From Zobellia roscoffensis (lineage in GTDB: Bacteria; Bacteroidota; Bacteroidia; Flavobacteriales; Flavobacteriaceae), in NCBI RefSeq assembly GCF_015330165.1, contig NZ_JADDXT010000002.1, positions 186,001 through 250,000 on the forward strand: a stretch of 64,000 nucleotides of DNA. Direction: 5' to 3'. Numbering within the stretch: the stretch's first letter is position 1; each line of letters starts with the position of its first letter. Below, in pieces: positions 31,210 to 39,688 of this stretch. A model generated the notes under the pieces. It worked only from the letters and a program-made list of their open reading frames with translations. It ran no database searches and was not told where the DNA came from. Made by a program: the position numbers and the translations under genes.

Positions 31210-34074
31210 TTACTTTAGGGTAAAATTCACTCTAGCAAACAAAAACCTACCGCCAATACCAAATTGTTGAGCTCTACGCGACCAATCAAAACGTCCTGAG
31301 CTTCTATTACCAAACTGCTCTTCTGCTCTATCTGGGTAGATATCTAATAAGTTGTTAGCTCCCAAAGTCAAGGTCAAAGCATCTGTTGCTTTGTACCCAA
31401 TAGAAAGGTCTGTAACGATTTTAGTACCAAAAACTTGTTGATTTTCCACAACCGTAGTAGCTTCGGTTACTTCACCAAAATATACGTTTCTCAAAAACAT
31501 AATCCATTTGTCAGACGTAAGACTATTAGAAAGATTAAGCTTTGTACGGGGTACGGCCTCCTCTAAATATACTCTACTATCCTCTGGAAAATACGTATCT
31601 ACCAGACCAGCATTTTCCAATACTTCGGAAGAATTAATATCTCCTATTTGGTTGGTTTTTGAAAACGTACCCGCTAGATCGGATTTCAATCTCCACTTAT
31701 CACTTAAAGTTGCCTGGTGCGTAATAACTAAATCCAATCCACGAGATTCTGTGTTAATGGCATTTGCAAAGAAAGAAGCGGCAGTTGCGTTAGCCTGACT
31801 CAATAGATTGTCCAATTCCGTTCCTGTGCCAGGACCTTCAAACTGACCTGTATAGACTACCCTATCATTAATTTCAACATAATAGCCATCAACAGTAATC
31901 GTCAAATTAGCATCAGGAATCTTTGCTGTAAGCCCTAGGCTAACACTACTGGAAGTTTCTTCTTTTAATTCTGGAATGCCCAAAAGTTTAGCCGCACGAC
32001 TGTCATTTGCAAAAGTTCCCACTTCTTGAGGATCACCATTCTGATCAAAAATAGTTGATGTAGAGTTGAAGTTGATCTGATGTAAAGAAGGAGCCCTAAA
32101 ACCCGTATTGGCTGCACCTCTAATGTTTAAATTATCAGAAATTTTATAACGAGTCGCCAATTTAAAGTTGATGGTTGAACCAAAATCGCTATAATCCTCA
32201 AAACGTGTAGCGAAACTCGCTAAGAATCTCTCCGAGAAATCTGCCTCTATATCTATATAACCTGCAACGCTGCTACGACCACGAGATAGTTCATTACCAG
32301 GACTAAATCCTGGAAAAACCTGTGACCCCCCAGGCCTTCCGTTACCAAAAAAGTCTTGTGCTGGCTGTTGCGAAGCTAAAGTGATACGCTGACCATCTGC
32401 AGTATATTGTGAATACGAAGCCTCTTCCCCTTGAACGATGTCATAATTCTCTACACGATACTCAGCTCCAAAAGCAACATTCAAACCAGACATGGCATCT
32501 TCAAAAAAGCGAGTGACGTCTAAATTTGCTGTATTCTGTGCAAAAGAAAAACCACCTGCATCAAAAATAGTGGGTGATGCATTTTGCATAGATGCGTTAA
32601 ATGTGTTTCCAATGGTGTAAAGGAAAGAGTTCTTTCCGTAGGTGTTGCTCAAATCAACATCCCATTCATTAATTTTTCCTTTTATACCAACAGATAATGA
32701 TCTGTCTTTAATAGTTGAATTAATTTCAGGTAGAAATCCATCATTATAAGCTGGGGTAAAAGTTCTACTTTGATTCGGCAGACGATAAAAACCTGCAGAA
32801 TTACCAGTTCTAGAGCTGATTCCTGCAAAGGAGTATACTTCAGTTCCATTATCATCTAAAGGCAAAGAAAAGTTTGCAAAGATTCGTCCACCGCGTAATG
32901 CGGATTGTCCAACTCTCATATTGTAATCGCTACGTTGCTGCCCTCTAGCCGCAAGTTCTGCATCTGTAGCATCCGCAGATAAAATAGGCTGAAGCTGAGC
33001 TTTTGTAGTTGCTCCGTTCAAGTTTATCCCTGCTTGATTTGCGTATTGAATAACATCCGTTACGTCATCATCCAACAAATTAGTCAAATTGTAACCATCG
33101 TTACCGGCAAAACGCTCAACCACGTTATATTGATTAAAAACTTCACCTTCCCATTCATTCATTCTACCATAAGCTTGGCGAACATCAAAATCACCGGAAA
33201 GATTCAAGAAACCTCCGTTTACCCCCAAAGGAACCCCATAACTTGCCGCAATGTTGGTAGTAGCACCATCTACACCACCAGTTTGATCATTGGCATTCTT
33301 AGAGAAATTAGCACCTGTTGTAACGGTAGTATTTAATTCATTTACACTTTTATTCAATACAATATTAATTACCCCTGCAATAGCATCAGAACCATATTGC
33401 GCCGCTGCACCATCCCGTAATACTTCTATACGTTGTATTGCTGCTGCGGGTATGGCATTTAAATCCGTACCAACGCTACCTCGTCCAAAAGTTCCGTTTA
33501 CATTGATCAAAGAAGACGTATGCCTTCTTTTTCCATTAATCAGCACTAATACCTGATCAGGACCTAAACCACGCAAAGAAGCAGGATCTACGTGATCCGT
33601 ACCATCTGAAATGGTCTGGGTATTTGATGTGAAGGAAGGTGCTACATAATTTAATATCTGATTCAGGTTCACCTGAGGCGCAACACTATTCAGTTCCTTC
33701 ATACTAATCACATCTACCGGAACCGTACTTTCAGTAGCCGTTCTGTTGGGATTACGAGAACCTACAATAATTACCTCTGACAGAGCTACACCAGATGAGA
33801 GTTGCACACTCATTCCCCCTGCTGCAGCGGTTACTTCTTTGGTTTCATAACCAATGTAAGAGATGACCAATTTGTCGCCTACTTCCGCATCAATCGAAAA
33901 TAAACCGTCAAAATCTGTCGTGGAACCTGTAGTCGTTCCTTTTATTACGACTGAAGCTCCCGGGAGAGGGCCACCATCTTCATCTAAAACCGTACCTGAT
34001 ATTTGGGCACTGGCAATTCCTATAACACTCAAAAAGAGTGCATAGCATAAAAAATACTGCTTTTTCATAATCAT
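31210..34074 (-). CDS. TonB-dependent outer-membrane receptor (second long type)
   Basis: A 954-residue outer-membrane transporter. The signal peptide ends near IASAQ (about residue 24; ATG codons at residues 1 and 3 both possible). A carboxypeptidase-regulatory-like domain (about 26-100, VIKGTTTGSTTDFDGLFSI) is followed by the plug with VLVLINGKRRHTSSL and RIEVLRDGAAAQYGSDAIAG, and then a barrel ending ...FLFARVNFTLK. It is clearly a relative of the receptor at 2.9 kb: same plug blocks and VPVDVI start of the plug. No SusD or substrate-specific gene adjoins it, so the substrate is unknown. It has its own terminator and is divergent from peptidase T. Confidence 0.93.
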   Translation of the reverse strand: MIMKKQYFLCYALFLSVIGIASAQISGTVLDEDGGPLPGASVVIKGTTTGSTTDFDGLFSIDAEVGDKLVISYIGYETKEVTAAAGGMSVQLSSGVALSEVIIVGSRNPNRTATESTVPVDVISMKELNSVAPQVNLNQILNYVAPSFTSNTQTISDGTDHVDPASLRGLGPDQVLVLINGKRRHTSSLINVNGTFGRGSVGTDLNAIPAAAIQRIEVLRDGAAAQYGSDAIAGVINIVLNKSVNELNTTVTTGANFSKNANDQTGGVDGATTNIAASYGVPLGVNGGFLNLSGDFDVRQAYGRMNEWEGEVFNQYNVVERFAGNDGYNLTNLLDDDVTDVIQYANQAGINLNGATTKAQLQPILSADATDAELAARGQQRSDYNMRVGQSALRGGRIFANFSLPLDDNGTEVYSFAGISSRTGNSAGFYRLPNQSRTFTPAYNDGFLPEINSTIKDRSLSVGIKGKINEWDVDLSNTYGKNSFLYTIGNTFNASMQNASPTIFDAGGFSFAQNTANLDVTRFFEDAMSGLNVAFGAEYRVENYDIVQGEEASYSQYTADGQRITLASQQPAQDFFGNGRPGGSQVFPGFSPGNELSRGRSSVAGYIDIEADFSERFLASFATRFEDYSDFGSTINFKLATRYKISDNLNIRGAANTGFRAPSLHQINFNSTSTIFDQNGDPQEVGTFANDSRAAKLLGIPELKEETSSSVSLGLTAKIPDANLTITVDGYYVEINDRVVYTGQFEGPGTGTELDNLLSQANATAASFFANAINTESRGLDLVITHQATLSDKWRLKSDLAGTFSKTNQIGDINSSEVLENAGLVDTYFPEDSRVYLEEAVPRTKLNLSNSLTSDKWIMFLRNVYFGEVTEATTVVENQQVFGTKIVTDLSIGYKATDALTLTLGANNLLDIYPDRAEEQFGNRSSGRFDWSRRAQQFGIGGRFLFARVNFTLK

Positions 34075-34163
34075 GAGTTTGAGTTAATTCAACGAGAAGT
34101 TAAGTATTTTTTATTTTTAACGTAGGAAAATCAGTAAAAAGATAATCTTAAAAAAAGGTTCTT

Positions 34164-34195
34164 TTGTTTCTAATAAGCCCAATTTTGTACTTTTG
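34164..34195 (+). promoter_or_regulatory. pepT promoter
   Basis: TTG (34164-34166) and TACTTTTG (34188-34195) are separated by 21 nt, a consensus Bacteroidota promoter. The ATG is 16 nt further on. Confidence 0.75.
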
Positions 34196-34211
34196 ATTTA
34201 AAAATAAGCTG

Positions 34212-35441
34212 ATGCAAAATATCATTAATCGCTTTTTAAAGTATGTCAAAATAGACACGCAAAGCGACCCCAATTCAAAAACGACCCCGAGTACTGAAAA
34301 ACAATGGTATTTAGCAGATTTACTGGTTGAAGAATTACTGGAAATAGGAATGGAAGAAGTTTCTATTGACAACAAGGCTTACATCACCGCAACATTGCCC
34401 AGCAACATTAACATTGATGTGCCGACCATCGGGTTTATTTCTCATTTTGATACTTCTCCCGATTTTTCTGGAACAAATGTGAATCCACAGATTATTGAGA
34501 ATTATGATGGTAAGGATATTGTCCTGAACCACATGGAGAACATCATACTCTCTCCTGATTATTTTGAGGATTTATTACAGTATAAAGGTCAAACCTTGAT
34601 TACTACAGATGGCACTACCCTTCTTGGTGCCGATGATAAGGCCGGGATTACCGAAATTATCACGGCAATGGAATACCTTATCAACCATCCGGAAATAAAA
34701 CATGGTAAAATTAGAGTAGGTTTTACGCCAGATGAAGAAATTGGTCGTGGTGCTCATCATTTTGATGTTGAGAAGTTTGGCGCAGACTGGGCTTATACTA
34801 TGGATGGAAGCCAAGTTGGCGAACTTGAATACGAAAATTTTAATGCAGCCAGTGCCAAGGTTGTTATTAAAGGTAAAAGTGTACATCCCGGCTATGCTAA
34901 AAACAAAATGGTAAATGCCATAAGTATCGCCAGCGAATTTCTTGAAATTTTACCTCCTGAAGAAACCCCACAAAACACTTCGGGCAGGGAAGGTTTTTTT
35001 CACGTTCACCATATACAAGGCGAAATTGAGCATGCCGAGTTTGAAATGATCATTCGTGATCACGACAAGTCTTACTTTGAAAACAGAAAACAGCTGCTCC
35101 GTGATATTGCGGAAAAATTGAATGCTATTCATGGAGACTGTATTAGCCTAGAACTAAAAGACCAGTATTTTAACATGCGCGAAAAGGTTGAACCTGTTTT
35201 TCATATTGTAGAATTAGTTAAAGAAGCTATGGAGGCCATGCGTGTTACTCCTATCATAAAACCTATACGCGGCGGAACGGATGGTTCACAACTGAGCTAT
35301 ATGGGGCTACCTTGCCCTAATATCTTTGCAGGCGGACACAATTTTCACGGAAAATATGAATATGTTCCTGTGGAAAGCATGATAAAGGCTACTGAGGTAA
35401 TCATTAAAATATGTGAACTGGCGGCAAAAAAGGCAGAATAG
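34212..35441 (+). CDS. pepT: Peptidase T (tripeptidase)
   Basis: A 409-residue cytoplasmic zinc aminotripeptidase of family M20B. The metal ligands are visible in order: SHFDTSPD (His and Asp, near 75-82), GADDKAGI (bridging Asp), PDEEIGRG (catalytic Glu and ligand Glu), MDGSQVGE and GGTDGSQLSYMGLPCPN plus the final GGHNFHGKYE (His ligand). A dimerisation domain lies in the middle (about 205-320). Length agrees with the E. coli enzyme. It has a consensus promoter and may be cotranscribed with the following gene (47-nt gap). Confidence 0.95.
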   Translation: MQNIINRFLKYVKIDTQSDPNSKTTPSTEKQWYLADLLVEELLEIGMEEVSIDNKAYITATLPSNINIDVPTIGFISHFDTSPDFSGTNVNPQIIENYDGKDIVLNHMENIILSPDYFEDLLQYKGQTLITTDGTTLLGADDKAGITEIITAMEYLINHPEIKHGKIRVGFTPDEEIGRGAHHFDVEKFGADWAYTMDGSQVGELEYENFNAASAKVVIKGKSVHPGYAKNKMVNAISIASEFLEILPPEETPQNTSGREGFFHVHHIQGEIEHAEFEMIIRDHDKSYFENRKQLLRDIAEKLNAIHGDCISLELKDQYFNMREKVEPVFHIVELVKEAMEAMRVTPIIKPIRGGTDGSQLSYMGLPCPNIFAGGHNFHGKYEYVPVESMIKATEVIIKICELAAKKAE

Positions 35442-35488
35442 TGTCAAATCCTTATCTTTAGGAAAGAAACTCTAAAAAAACCAAGTTC

Positions 35489-36088
35489 ATGGATGCATCC
35501 GAAAAGGTAGCAGCCTATTATGGCAATGAACATCATTTTAAAAATGGTATTGCACAGTTACGCAAATTGGCGTTACAAACCGAGTTGGTAGAAACTTACA
35601 AATGGAGCATTCCAACATACACTATTAATGAGAAGAATGTTCTTGCTATCTGTAAGTTCAAAAAACATTTTGGAATCTGGTTTTTTAACGGTGTCTTTTT
35701 AAGCGATTCCGAAAACCTATTAGAAAATGCCCAAGAGGGGAAAACCCAAGCCATGCGCCATTGGAAGTTTTATTCCGAAGACGATATCAATGCCATGAAA
35801 GTTTCAGCATATATTAATGAGGCCATAGAAAACCAGAAAAAAGGCATTGAATTAATTAAAAGTCCAAAAAAGAAGGTTACCAATGTGGTACTTCCTATTG
35901 AGCTAGAAGAGGCGTTTAGAACTCAACTGAAAGCTAAAGATTCTTTTAAAGAATTATCTTTCTACAAACAAAAAGAATACGCAGAATACATTGCAAATGC
36001 AAAACGCGAAAAAACAAAGCTAAGTCGTCTAGAGAAAATCTTACCAATGATTGTTGAAGGTAAAGGATTGAACGACGCATATCGGTAA
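35489..36088 (+). CDS. YdeI/DUF1801-like protein
   Basis: A 199-residue cytoplasmic protein. Residues about 15-110 form a DUF1801 fold (ETYKWSIPTYTINEKNVLAI, then FKKHFGIWFFNG), and the C-terminal part (about 130-195) is the YdeI-type tail with FRTQLKAKDSFKELSFYKQ, KEYAEYIANAKREKTKLSRL and EKILPMIVEGKG. Members are linked to stress tolerance, but the biochemical role is unknown. It lies 47 nt after pepT, with a terminator directly behind its stop codon. Confidence 0.85.
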   Translation: MDASEKVAAYYGNEHHFKNGIAQLRKLALQTELVETYKWSIPTYTINEKNVLAICKFKKHFGIWFFNGVFLSDSENLLENAQEGKTQAMRHWKFYSEDDINAMKVSAYINEAIENQKKGIELIKSPKKKVTNVVLPIELEEAFRTQLKAKDSFKELSFYKQKEYAEYIANAKREKTKLSRLEKILPMIVEGKGLNDAYR

Positions 36089-36094
36089 AAAAAA

Positions 36095-36129
36095 GCTCCC
36101 AAAGCCCTGTTTAATATAGGTTTGGGAGC
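36095..36129. terminator. Bidirectional terminator
   Basis: GCTCCCAAA (36095-36103) pairs with TTTGGGAGC (36121-36129) between converging YdeI-like and oxidoreductase genes. An A-run lies on the left; on the right the T-run is weaker. Confidence 0.8.
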
Positions 36130-36138
36130 ATTACATTT

Positions 36139-37488
36139 TTAAAGCATAGGTAGTTTCCAGCCGTTTTGGTAGTTGGCGGTAATTAATTTGTTCGCTTCTT
36201 CTTCCTTAAATTTTCCTGTAGCGTCATCCCAATAGATACGATTGCCGGTTTTAAAAGCAACATTACCCATATGCGATACCATAGCAGCATCGTAACCTAC
36301 TTTTATAGGTGCGTTTAGTTTGGAGTTGTCCCGGCTTTTTACAGCGTCAATAAAGTTTGCCGTATGTAGATCGAGTCCGCTTGCTTCGCCTTTATTGTAT
36401 GAAACAGCTTTTATTTTTGGTGTTCCCTTTTTACCCCAACCTGCAAACTCTTCTTCTGGTATTACTTCCCAACCGTTGCGATCTACTACTAGGGTGCCAT
36501 TGTTACCTATAAAAGCGATACCGTGGTTACGTCCATAATTTCCGCCGTCAATTCCTGTGGCGTGCTCCCAAAGGATTGAAAATTTATCATATTCAAAAAC
36601 CGTTTGTAATGTATCCGGAGTTTCGGAAGCATCATTTGGGTACGCAAACTTTCCGCCCAGCGCCATTACCGATTTTGGGTTTCCTGCTTTCATTCCGTAT
36701 AAAGCGTAATCCAATAAATGCACGCCCCAATCAGTCATTAATCCACCTGCATAATCCCAAAACCAGCGAAAATTAAAATGGAACCGATTTGCATTAAAAG
36801 CTCGTTCAGGTGCCGGACCAAGCCACATTTTATAATCTACTCCTTCCGGAGCAGCTGAATCCGCAACAACCGGAACCGGTTTCATCCAACCTTGATAAGC
36901 CCATGCTTTTGCCAGTCTAATGCTTCCCAGTTTTCCGGAATGCACAAAATTAATGGCATCTACAAAGTGAGGCTGACTACGCTGCCACTGACCTACTTGA
37001 ACCATACGATCACTAGAACTCGCATAGTTTAACATGATATTTGCCTCCTGAATAGAGTTTGCTATCGGCTTCTCGCAATACACGTCTTTACCTGCCGTAA
37101 GTGCATCGGTCAATTGTAAACAGTGCCAATGATCCGGCGTACCTATAATTACTACATCAATATCTTTGTTTTCCAATAATTTTCGATAATCACGGTACCA
37201 CATAGGTTTTTTAATCCCTGCTTTTTCAAGATCTGCAGTTCTAGCTTTTAATACAGCTTCATCTACATCGCACAGCGCCATTACACTAATCTCGCTAATT
37301 TTAAGCATTGAGGTAAGGTCACTAAACCCCATACCTTTGCAACCAATAAGTCCTACATTAATTTGATCATTAGGACCTACTTTTTTACGCAAGGTGGCCA
37401 ATAATTCCATAGGGAATAAAAATGCGGCACTTGAGCCTGCCAAGGCCAATGAACTTTTTTTGATAAAGTTTCTTCTATTATGGTACAT
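36139..37488 (-). CDS. Tat-signal Gfo/Idh/MocA family oxidoreductase
   Basis: A 449-residue NAD(P)-dependent oxidoreductase with a twin-arginine signal (NRRNFIKKSSLALAGSS, residues 4-20). It is probably exported in folded form with its cofactor, as known for glucose-fructose oxidoreductase relatives. The Rossmann domain is at about 40-165: VGLIGCKGMGFSDL, ALCDVD, VVIIGTPDHWH and the EKPIA motif (YCEKPIANS). The C-terminal alpha/beta domain carries WFWDYAGGLMTDWGVHLLDY. In this phylum such proteins often act on sugars or sugar-derived polymers; substrate unknown. It is monocistronic. Confidence 0.9.
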   Translation of the reverse strand: MYHNRRNFIKKSSLALAGSSAAFLFPMELLATLRKKVGPNDQINVGLIGCKGMGFSDLTSMLKISEISVMALCDVDEAVLKARTADLEKAGIKKPMWYRDYRKLLENKDIDVVIIGTPDHWHCLQLTDALTAGKDVYCEKPIANSIQEANIMLNYASSSDRMVQVGQWQRSQPHFVDAINFVHSGKLGSIRLAKAWAYQGWMKPVPVVADSAAPEGVDYKMWLGPAPERAFNANRFHFNFRWFWDYAGGLMTDWGVHLLDYALYGMKAGNPKSVMALGGKFAYPNDASETPDTLQTVFEYDKFSILWEHATGIDGGNYGRNHGIAFIGNNGTLVVDRNGWEVIPEEEFAGWGKKGTPKIKAVSYNKGEASGLDLHTANFIDAVKSRDNSKLNAPIKVGYDAAMVSHMGNVAFKTGNRIYWDDATGKFKEEEANKLITANYQNGWKLPML

Positions 37489-37550
37489 TGTTCAAGTTGT
37501 TTAATTGAGAACATGAATATACTAATTTAGGGTAGCACAAGACCAAAAAA

Positions 37551-37576
37551 AACACCGCTATTAAATAGCGGTGTTT
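37551..37576 (-). terminator. yajC operon terminator
   Basis: CACCGCTATT and AATAGCGGTG form a near-perfect stem (within 37551-37576), flanked by an A-run on the left and T-run on the right. It closes the nusB-DUF1573-yajC unit, 22 nt past the yajC stop. Confidence 0.9.
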
Positions 37577-37598
37577 TTCATATACTTAAAATGTATTT

Positions 37599-37886
37599 TT
37601 ACTTCTTTTCGGGAGCATTTAGTTTTTTGCTCATTTCCATTGAAATGGAAGAACGATCAAACTTTAACTTACCTGCCATGGTTTCTAATATGCAAGAAAA
37701 ATCATTGTCATTTAAGTCCATGATTTTACCGTGCAAACCACTTTTTGTAATTACCCTATCGCCTCTTTTTAATTCAGCTGCGAATTTTTTTTCGTCCTTC
37801 TGACGTTTCATTTGGGGGCGTATCATAAAGAAATACGCAACCACAAAAATCAATATCATTGGAAGAAACTGTCCTATATCACCCAT
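37599..37886 (-). CDS. yajC: Preprotein translocase accessory subunit YajC
   Basis: A 95-residue inner-membrane protein that associates with SecDF at the Sec translocon. One N-terminal transmembrane helix (FLPMILIFVVAYFFMIRPQM, about 7-26) is followed by a basic cytoplasmic domain with ELKRGDRVITKSGLHGKIMDL. This is the standard YajC layout and length. It is the third gene of nusB-DUF1573-yajC, spaced 22 nt from the DUF1573 gene. Confidence 0.93.
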   Translation of the reverse strand: MGDIGQFLPMILIFVVAYFFMIRPQMKRQKDEKKFAAELKRGDRVITKSGLHGKIMDLNDNDFSCILETMAGKLKFDRSSISMEMSKKLNAPEKK

Positions 37887-37908
37887 GTTTTTAGTGTCTG
37901 ATCTGTTA

Positions 37909-38379
37909 TTATTTTGTTGGTCCTACTGGAGCTGCTCCTTTAGGATTAACAAATGCTTTAATACGTAATTGCTCTGTACCTTTTTCAGTATTAGCGTTTA
38001 CTGTAATAGTTTTAGTTACTTGGTTTTGACCTGATCCGTTAAACTTAACAACCAACTCACCTGTTTCACCTGGTGCGATAGGGTCTTTTGGTGGGTTAGG
38101 TACCGTACAACCACAAGAACTGGTTGCATTTGTAATGATCAAAGGTGCATTACCAGTGTTTGTAAACGCAAAAATAGTTTCTTGAGGAGTACCCTGCTCT
38201 ATAGTACCAAAATCATGTTCTGCTTTCTCAAAAACCATAACGGGAATTTGTTTACCAGCTTCATCGCGCACAGCAGCCTCCGTAACATTATCTGATTTCA
38301 CTTTACTTGATGCATTTTCTTTACACGAAACGAACGCTAAAAGCGAACATATACTTAGGGCAAAAAATGTTTTTCTCAT
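37909..38379 (-). CDS. DUF1573 lipoprotein
   Basis: A 156-residue lipoprotein (LLAFVSC, Cys19). One DUF1573 immunoglobulin-like domain runs from about 52 to 140: HDFGTIEQGTPQETIFAFTN, then NATSSCGCTVP with its conserved CGC, DPIAPGETGELVVKFN, and a final strand. It is periplasmic and its role is unknown. The gene sits between nusB and yajC; this order is common in Flavobacteriia (recalled, not searched). Confidence 0.9.
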   Translation of the reverse strand: MRKTFFALSICSLLAFVSCKENASSKVKSDNVTEAAVRDEAGKQIPVMVFEKAEHDFGTIEQGTPQETIFAFTNTGNAPLIITNATSSCGCTVPNPPKDPIAPGETGELVVKFNGSGQNQVTKTITVNANTEKGTEQLRIKAFVNPKGAAPVGPTK

Positions 38380-38418
38380 ATCTATAACTTTAATTTGGGG
38401 TAAAATTAATCATTTATT

Positions 38419-39366
38419 TTAAATGAGCCCTCTGCCCATTTTGTTAAGCTTTCCTTCCTTTTTGTATTCTTTTACTAAATTATCTAGAATACCATTGATA
38501 AAAATACTGCTTTTGGGAGTAGAATATTCTTTCGCAATCTCTAAAAATTCGTTAATAGTTACCTTTTCTGGTATAGATGGAAAGTTCAATAACTCACAAA
38601 TGGCCATTTTTAATAAAATGGCATCCATATCCGCTATTCGGTCTTTATCCCAATTTGGAGTTTTACCTTCTATTTCTTTAGTAAGCTCCCCGTCTTTCAA
38701 CAAAGTTTTTCTAAGTAGCTTTTTTGCAAACTCCATATCTTCTTTATCCTTAACCAAACGAGGTAAAAAGAAAGAAGTAGATTGATCTTGATTCACCTTT
38801 TTAAACTGTTTTAGGATATAAGTATTTACAATAGGAATATCGTCTACCCAAGTAAGGTTGTTATCTTCAAAATAGTCATAGATTTTTTCATCTGGTGCAA
38901 TAACCTCTCTGAACAAAGTAATGATGAGCTCTTTGTCTTTTGCATAGGTACTGCCTTCTACAGACATATACTCTTGGTAGGCAGTACTTTTAACGATGTT
39001 GTTGTAAATAATCTTCACATACTCTTCGTTCAAATACCAATTGTCTAGCTTTCTCTTTTTGAGCTCTGCTTTTAATGGTTCATTATGTACCAATTGAAGC
39101 AATAGCTTGTTGTTAACAAACTTTGCCTGGTCCGGAAAGTTATCCGAAGCCGTAGCCAAATACTTTTTTGAAGAAATCCTTAATTGGTCCGACCCTCTTT
39201 GCTGAATCTCTATCATCAAGCTCAGCATTAAAAGATAAAGGGTATACATATTATCTATGCTAAACCGTAGAAATTTTTCTTGTTTCTCTAAAGATTCGTC
39301 TTTAGATTGGGTAATGGCATAAATACATTGCATTACTTTTACCCGTATATGTCTTCGTGTTAGCAT
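38419..39366 (-). CDS. nusB: Transcription antitermination factor NusB (long form)
   Basis: A 315-residue protein, about twice the length of proteobacterial NusB, as is usual in Bacteroidota. NusB binds boxA RNA with NusE (S10) in rRNA antitermination. The start at 39366 gives MLTRRHIRVKVMQCIYAI, the typical first helix; the longer frame begins within the -7 box. The C-terminal half (about 180-310) holds the NusB helical core: DRIADMDAILLKMAICELL, TINEFLEIAKEYSTPKSS and FINGILDNLVKEYKKEGK. It is the first gene of the nusB-DUF1573-yajC unit. Confidence 0.93.
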   Translation of the reverse strand: MLTRRHIRVKVMQCIYAITQSKDESLEKQEKFLRFSIDNMYTLYLLMLSLMIEIQQRGSDQLRISSKKYLATASDNFPDQAKFVNNKLLLQLVHNEPLKAELKKRKLDNWYLNEEYVKIIYNNIVKSTAYQEYMSVEGSTYAKDKELIITLFREVIAPDEKIYDYFEDNNLTWVDDIPIVNTYILKQFKKVNQDQSTSFFLPRLVKDKEDMEFAKKLLRKTLLKDGELTKEIEGKTPNWDKDRIADMDAILLKMAICELLNFPSIPEKVTINEFLEIAKEYSTPKSSIFINGILDNLVKEYKKEGKLNKMGRGLI

Positions 39367-39688
39367 TTTAAAGAACTTTTTTGGAATAGTATTGGTTTGA
39401 CTTTCACGACGCAAAAATAAGAATAAAGCCCAAAAGACTACTATACAAAACGGTGAAACACCAACAACATTTCACTTTAATCCCTAAACACTCTCGCAAG
39501 GCCCTGTTTTTAAGCTTCTTGAAGGATTTAAAATATAAAAACTTACCGTAAATTTAACGTTTCAGGTTTGCCGTATATATTTGATATTAATTTGTAATTA
39601 CTCCACATCTTATGGTATTTATAACATATGGTTTATACCCAAACCCCTATCTTTGACCAATTAACTATAGCTATAGTATATACCCTTC
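39367..39688. promoter_or_regulatory. Divergent control region of nusB and ABC exporter
   Basis: A 322-nt AT-rich region without a gene. A minus-strand TATTTTTG at 39412-39419 is a -7 box for nusB, and a plus-strand TATCTTTG at 39649-39656 is one for the ABC exporter, 33 nt before its ATG. No clear -33 elements were found for either. Nothing else is recognisable. Confidence 0.5.

Noticed and set aside
33034..33556. Open frames antisense to the TonB receptor and other large genes
   Set aside because: They lie wholly opposite strongly coding sequence, lack leaders or family motifs, and reflect codon bias of the true genes.
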